Part shown: positions 6,056 through 7,693 of the stretch, piece by piece | Layout: each line of letters opens with the position of its first letter | Numbering within the stretch: the first letter of the stretch is position 1 | Assembly (NCBI GenBank): GCA_003139735.1 | Contig: PLGA01000404.1 | Location: 806-8,498 of the forward strand | DNA length: 7,693 nt | DNA from: Bryobacterales bacterium | GTDB lineage: Bacteria > Acidobacteriota > Terriglobia > Bryobacterales > Bryobacteraceae | Direction of reading: 5' to 3' | The notes under the pieces: model-generated | Databases searched by the model: none | Seen by the model: the letters and a program-made list of their open reading frames with translations, nothing else | What the model was told of the DNA's origin: nothing | Program-made: the position numbers and the translations under genes

Positions 6056-7248
6056 GCTTCGTCCAGCTCCCGGAAGTTCTCGCGGTAGATATCGATATCT
6101 TTATCCCCGCGGCCGGACACGTTCACCAGAAACACCTGCCCCAACGCCCGCGGCGCGCGCTTCACCGCTTCCGCCACGGCGTGCGCCGATTCGAGCGCCG
6201 GGATGATGCCCTCGGTGCGGGAAAGCAGGCGCGCGGCCTCCAGCGCCTCGGCATCGGAGCAGGCCACGTACTCGGCGCGATGGCAGTCGTGCAGCCAGGC
6301 GTGCTCCGGCCCAATCATGGCATAATCCAGGCCCGCCGAAACCGAGTGTGTCAACGACACCTGGCCGTTTTCGTCCTGCAGCAGGTAGCTGTACGCGCCT
6401 TGCAGCACTCCCGGCGCGCCGCCGCGAAAACGCGCGGCATGTTCGCCCGGCCCATCGCCGCGTCCGCCCGCTTCCACGCCGATCAACCGCACGCCGCCAT
6501 CCGCCAGGAACGCATGAAAGATGCCGATGGCGTTCGATCCCCCGCCCACGCAAGCGAAAATGGCATCCGGCAACTGCCCGGTGGATTCCAGAATCTGGCG
6601 CCGCGCTTCTTCGCCGATGATCTTCTGAAAGTCGCGCACCATCATGGGGTAGGGGTGCGAACCGAGCGCCGACCCCAGCAGGTAATACGTGTCGCCGACG
6701 TTGGTCACCCAGTCGCGCATGGCTTCGCTGATGGCGTCCTTGAGCGTGCGGCTGCCCGAATCGACGCCCACCACCTTGGCCCCCAGCAGGCGCATGCGGA
6801 AGACGTTAAGCCGCTGCCGCCGCATGTCTTCCGTGCCCATGTACACCACGCACTCGAAGCCCAGCAGGGCGCAAACCGTCGCCGTAGCCACGCCGTGCTG
6901 GCCAGCCCCCGTCTCCGCGATGATGCGCCGCTTGCCCATGCGCCGCGCGACCAGGGCCTGTCCCAGGCAGTTGTTGATCTTGTGGGCGCCCGTGTGCAGC
7001 AGGTCCTCGCGCTTCAGGTAGATCCGCGCCCCGCCCAGCGCTTCGCTCAACCGCCGCGCATGCCACAGCGCCGTCGGCCGCCCGGCATAATCGCGCAGCA
7101 GGCCCGCCAGTTCCACCTGGAATGCCCGGTCGTCGCGCGCTTCGAGATACGCCTTTTCAAGTTCCTCGATCGGCGCCATGAGGACCTCGGGAACGTACCG
7201 GCCGCCATACGGCCCGAAGTGCCCGCCCGGATCGGGTTGGGGAGTCAT
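6052..7248 (-). CDS. trpB: Tryptophan synthase beta subunit
   Basis: TrpB is the PLP enzyme that joins indole with serine to give tryptophan, working in an alpha2-beta2 complex with TrpA. It has 398 residues and is TrpB1-type. It opens with [15 protein letters not shown] (9-23). Schiff-base lysine is K90 in HTGAHKINN; the catalytic glutamate is E112 in AETGAGQHG; the PLP phosphate loop is GGGSNAIG (235-242). The segment usually written DYPxVGPEH reads DYAMIGPEH (308-316), lacking the common proline. The ATG at 7248 is chosen because the conserved N-terminus starts there and it forms an ATGA overlap with the trpF stop, with GGAGG 13 nt upstream. The longer open frame to 7551 runs antiparallel through trpF in another frame and is not credible. 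Confidence 0.97.
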   Translation of the reverse strand: MTPQPDPGGHFGPYGGRYVPEVLMAPIEELEKAYLEARDDRAFQVELAGLLRDYAGRPTALWHARRLSEALGGARIYLKREDLLHTGAHKINNCLGQALVARRMGKRRIIAETGAGQHGVATATVCALLGFECVVYMGTEDMRRQRLNVFRMRLLGAKVVGVDSGSRTLKDAISEAMRDWVTNVGDTYYLLGSALGSHPYPMMVRDFQKIIGEEARRQILESTGQLPDAIFACVGGGSNAIGIFHAFLADGGVRLIGVEAGGRGDGPGEHAARFRGGAPGVLQGAYSYLLQDENGQVSLTHSVSAGLDYAMIGPEHAWLHDCHRAEYVACSDAEALEAARLLSRTEGIIPALESAHAVAEAVKRAPRALGQVFLVNVSGRGDKDIDIYRENFRELDEA

Positions 7249-7693
7249 GCGCCGAGCGCCGCCTCCGCCGCTTCGAGAAACGCCCTCATCTTGCGCAAGT
7301 CTTTCTTCCCCGGCGCGCTTTCGATCCTCGAGCAGGCGTCCACGCCCCACGGATGCGCCGCCGCTATCGCCCGCGCCACATTGGAGCCATCCAAACCGCC
7401 CGCCAGAATAATTCTTTTGTGGGGCGGTCCCCCTGGACCGCGCCGGACGCCCTCGTCCGGCCCTCCCGCCAAACTCCAATCGAACCTCTTCCCCGACCCT
7501 CCGTACACATCCCCCGCCGGCCCGTCCAGCAGCAGCGCTTCCGCCGCGCACCGTTCATACCGCGAAAAATCGAACCCCTCCGTCACCCGCACACCCTTCC
7601 AAACCGCCAATCCAGCCGGATAATCCGCCGGATCTTCGTCCCCGTGCAACTGCGCCACGGCCAGCCTCGCCACGCGCGCCAAATCCTCCACGT
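7245..7693 (-). CDS. trpF: Phosphoribosylanthranilate isomerase, C-terminal part (5' end outside window), with in-frame palindrome insertion
   Basis: TrpF isomerises N-(5-phosphoribosyl)anthranilate to CdRP in tryptophan synthesis. About 149 codons are visible; family members are near 200-210 residues, so roughly 65-70 residues, including the catalytic cysteine, lie beyond 7693. Counting from the GTG (valine) codon at 7691, visible motifs are AVAQLHGDE (11-19), LLLDGP (53-58, D56 likely general acid), [12 protein letters not shown] (63-74), IILAGGL (94-100) and [14 protein letters not shown] (115-128). Between FDWSL and ILAGGL there are 20 residues, about 8-11 more than in E. coli or Thermotoga TrpF as I recall them. 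The extra residues are Gly/Pro/Arg-rich and coincide with two perfect hairpins (7424-7461). The frame is intact. The usual SSGVE phosphate motif reads CSRIE. The GTG at 7691 is internal, not the start. Confidence 0.92.
   Translation of the reverse strand, partial: VEDLARVARLAVAQLHGDEDPADYPAGLAVWKGVRVTEGFDFSRYERCAAEALLLDGPAGDVYGGSGKRFDWSLAGGPDEGVRRGPGGPPHKRIILAGGLDGSNVARAIAAAHPWGVDACSRIESAPGKKDLRKMRAFLEAAEAALGA
7424..7461. repeat. Paired palindromic element inside trpF
   Basis: Two perfect hairpins lie back to back with no spacer. GCGGTCC/GGACCGC (7424-7430, 7435-7441) and GCCGGACG/CGTCCGGC (7442-7449, 7454-7461) both have the loop CCCT on the plus strand (AGGG on the coding strand). They encode roughly [13 protein letters not shown], a peptide not expected at this place in TrpF. 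The structure resembles palindromic repeats that enter genes in frame, such as the Rickettsia palindromic elements; relation to those is by analogy only. True element borders cannot be fixed from one copy. Confidence 0.75.

Noticed and set aside
7249..7551. Longer trpB frame of 499 codons
   Set aside because: The extra 101 residues are an off-frame reading of trpF; the ATGA overlap and conserved N-terminus set the start at 7248.
3901..7693. Plus-strand open frames of 110 to 480 codons opposite the trp/aro genes
   Set aside because: Each is the antisense shadow of a well recognised enzyme gene, typical of GC-rich DNA; none shows family motifs.

Overview
The window is GC-rich and every supported gene lies on the minus strand, so transcription runs from position 7693 toward 1. 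It looks chromosomal and bacterial. The protein styles (a fused MFS/spermidine-synthase-like membrane protein, a NYN plus OST-HTH protein, a type I-beta DAHP synthase) and the dispersed GC-rich palindromes suggest an Acidobacteria-like genome, perhaps of the Solibacter/Bryobacter type. That placement is inference from style, not a database result.

Right part, 7693 to 2934: an aromatic amino acid operon in the order trpF (5' end outside the window), trpB, trpA, chorismate mutase, type I-beta DAHP synthase (aroF), tyrA. The first five genes are joined by four identical ATGA start/stop overlaps. tyrA follows after a 121-nt gap filled mostly by a palindromic repeat. The set combines the end of the tryptophan branch (TrpF, TrpB, TrpA), the entry of the shikimate pathway (DAHP synthase), and the phenylalanine/tyrosine branch (chorismate mutase, prephenate dehydrogenase). 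One transcript could therefore couple pathway supply with both outlets.

Middle, 2933 to 1224: a spacer with strong palindromes, then a gene for a NYN-domain (PIN-like nuclease fold) protein. It carries two OST-HTH/LOTUS-like domains, a six-copy DRQQ repeat, and an acidic then basic low-complexity tail. It is probably RNA-directed and is not obviously related to the operon.

Left part, 1223 to 1: a short spacer with two hairpins, then the N-terminal 368 codons of a polytopic membrane protein of the fused MFS/spermidine synthase family. It starts at a TTG codon and runs off the window.

The most unusual signal is a pair of adjacent perfect hairpins with identical tetraloops inside the trpF coding region (7424-7461). 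They appear to add an in-frame, glycine/proline-rich peptide between two conserved barrel motifs. With the palindromes at 3782-3873, 2811-2875 and 1139-1200, this suggests a population of palindromic repeat elements, at least one of which has entered a core metabolic gene without breaking it.
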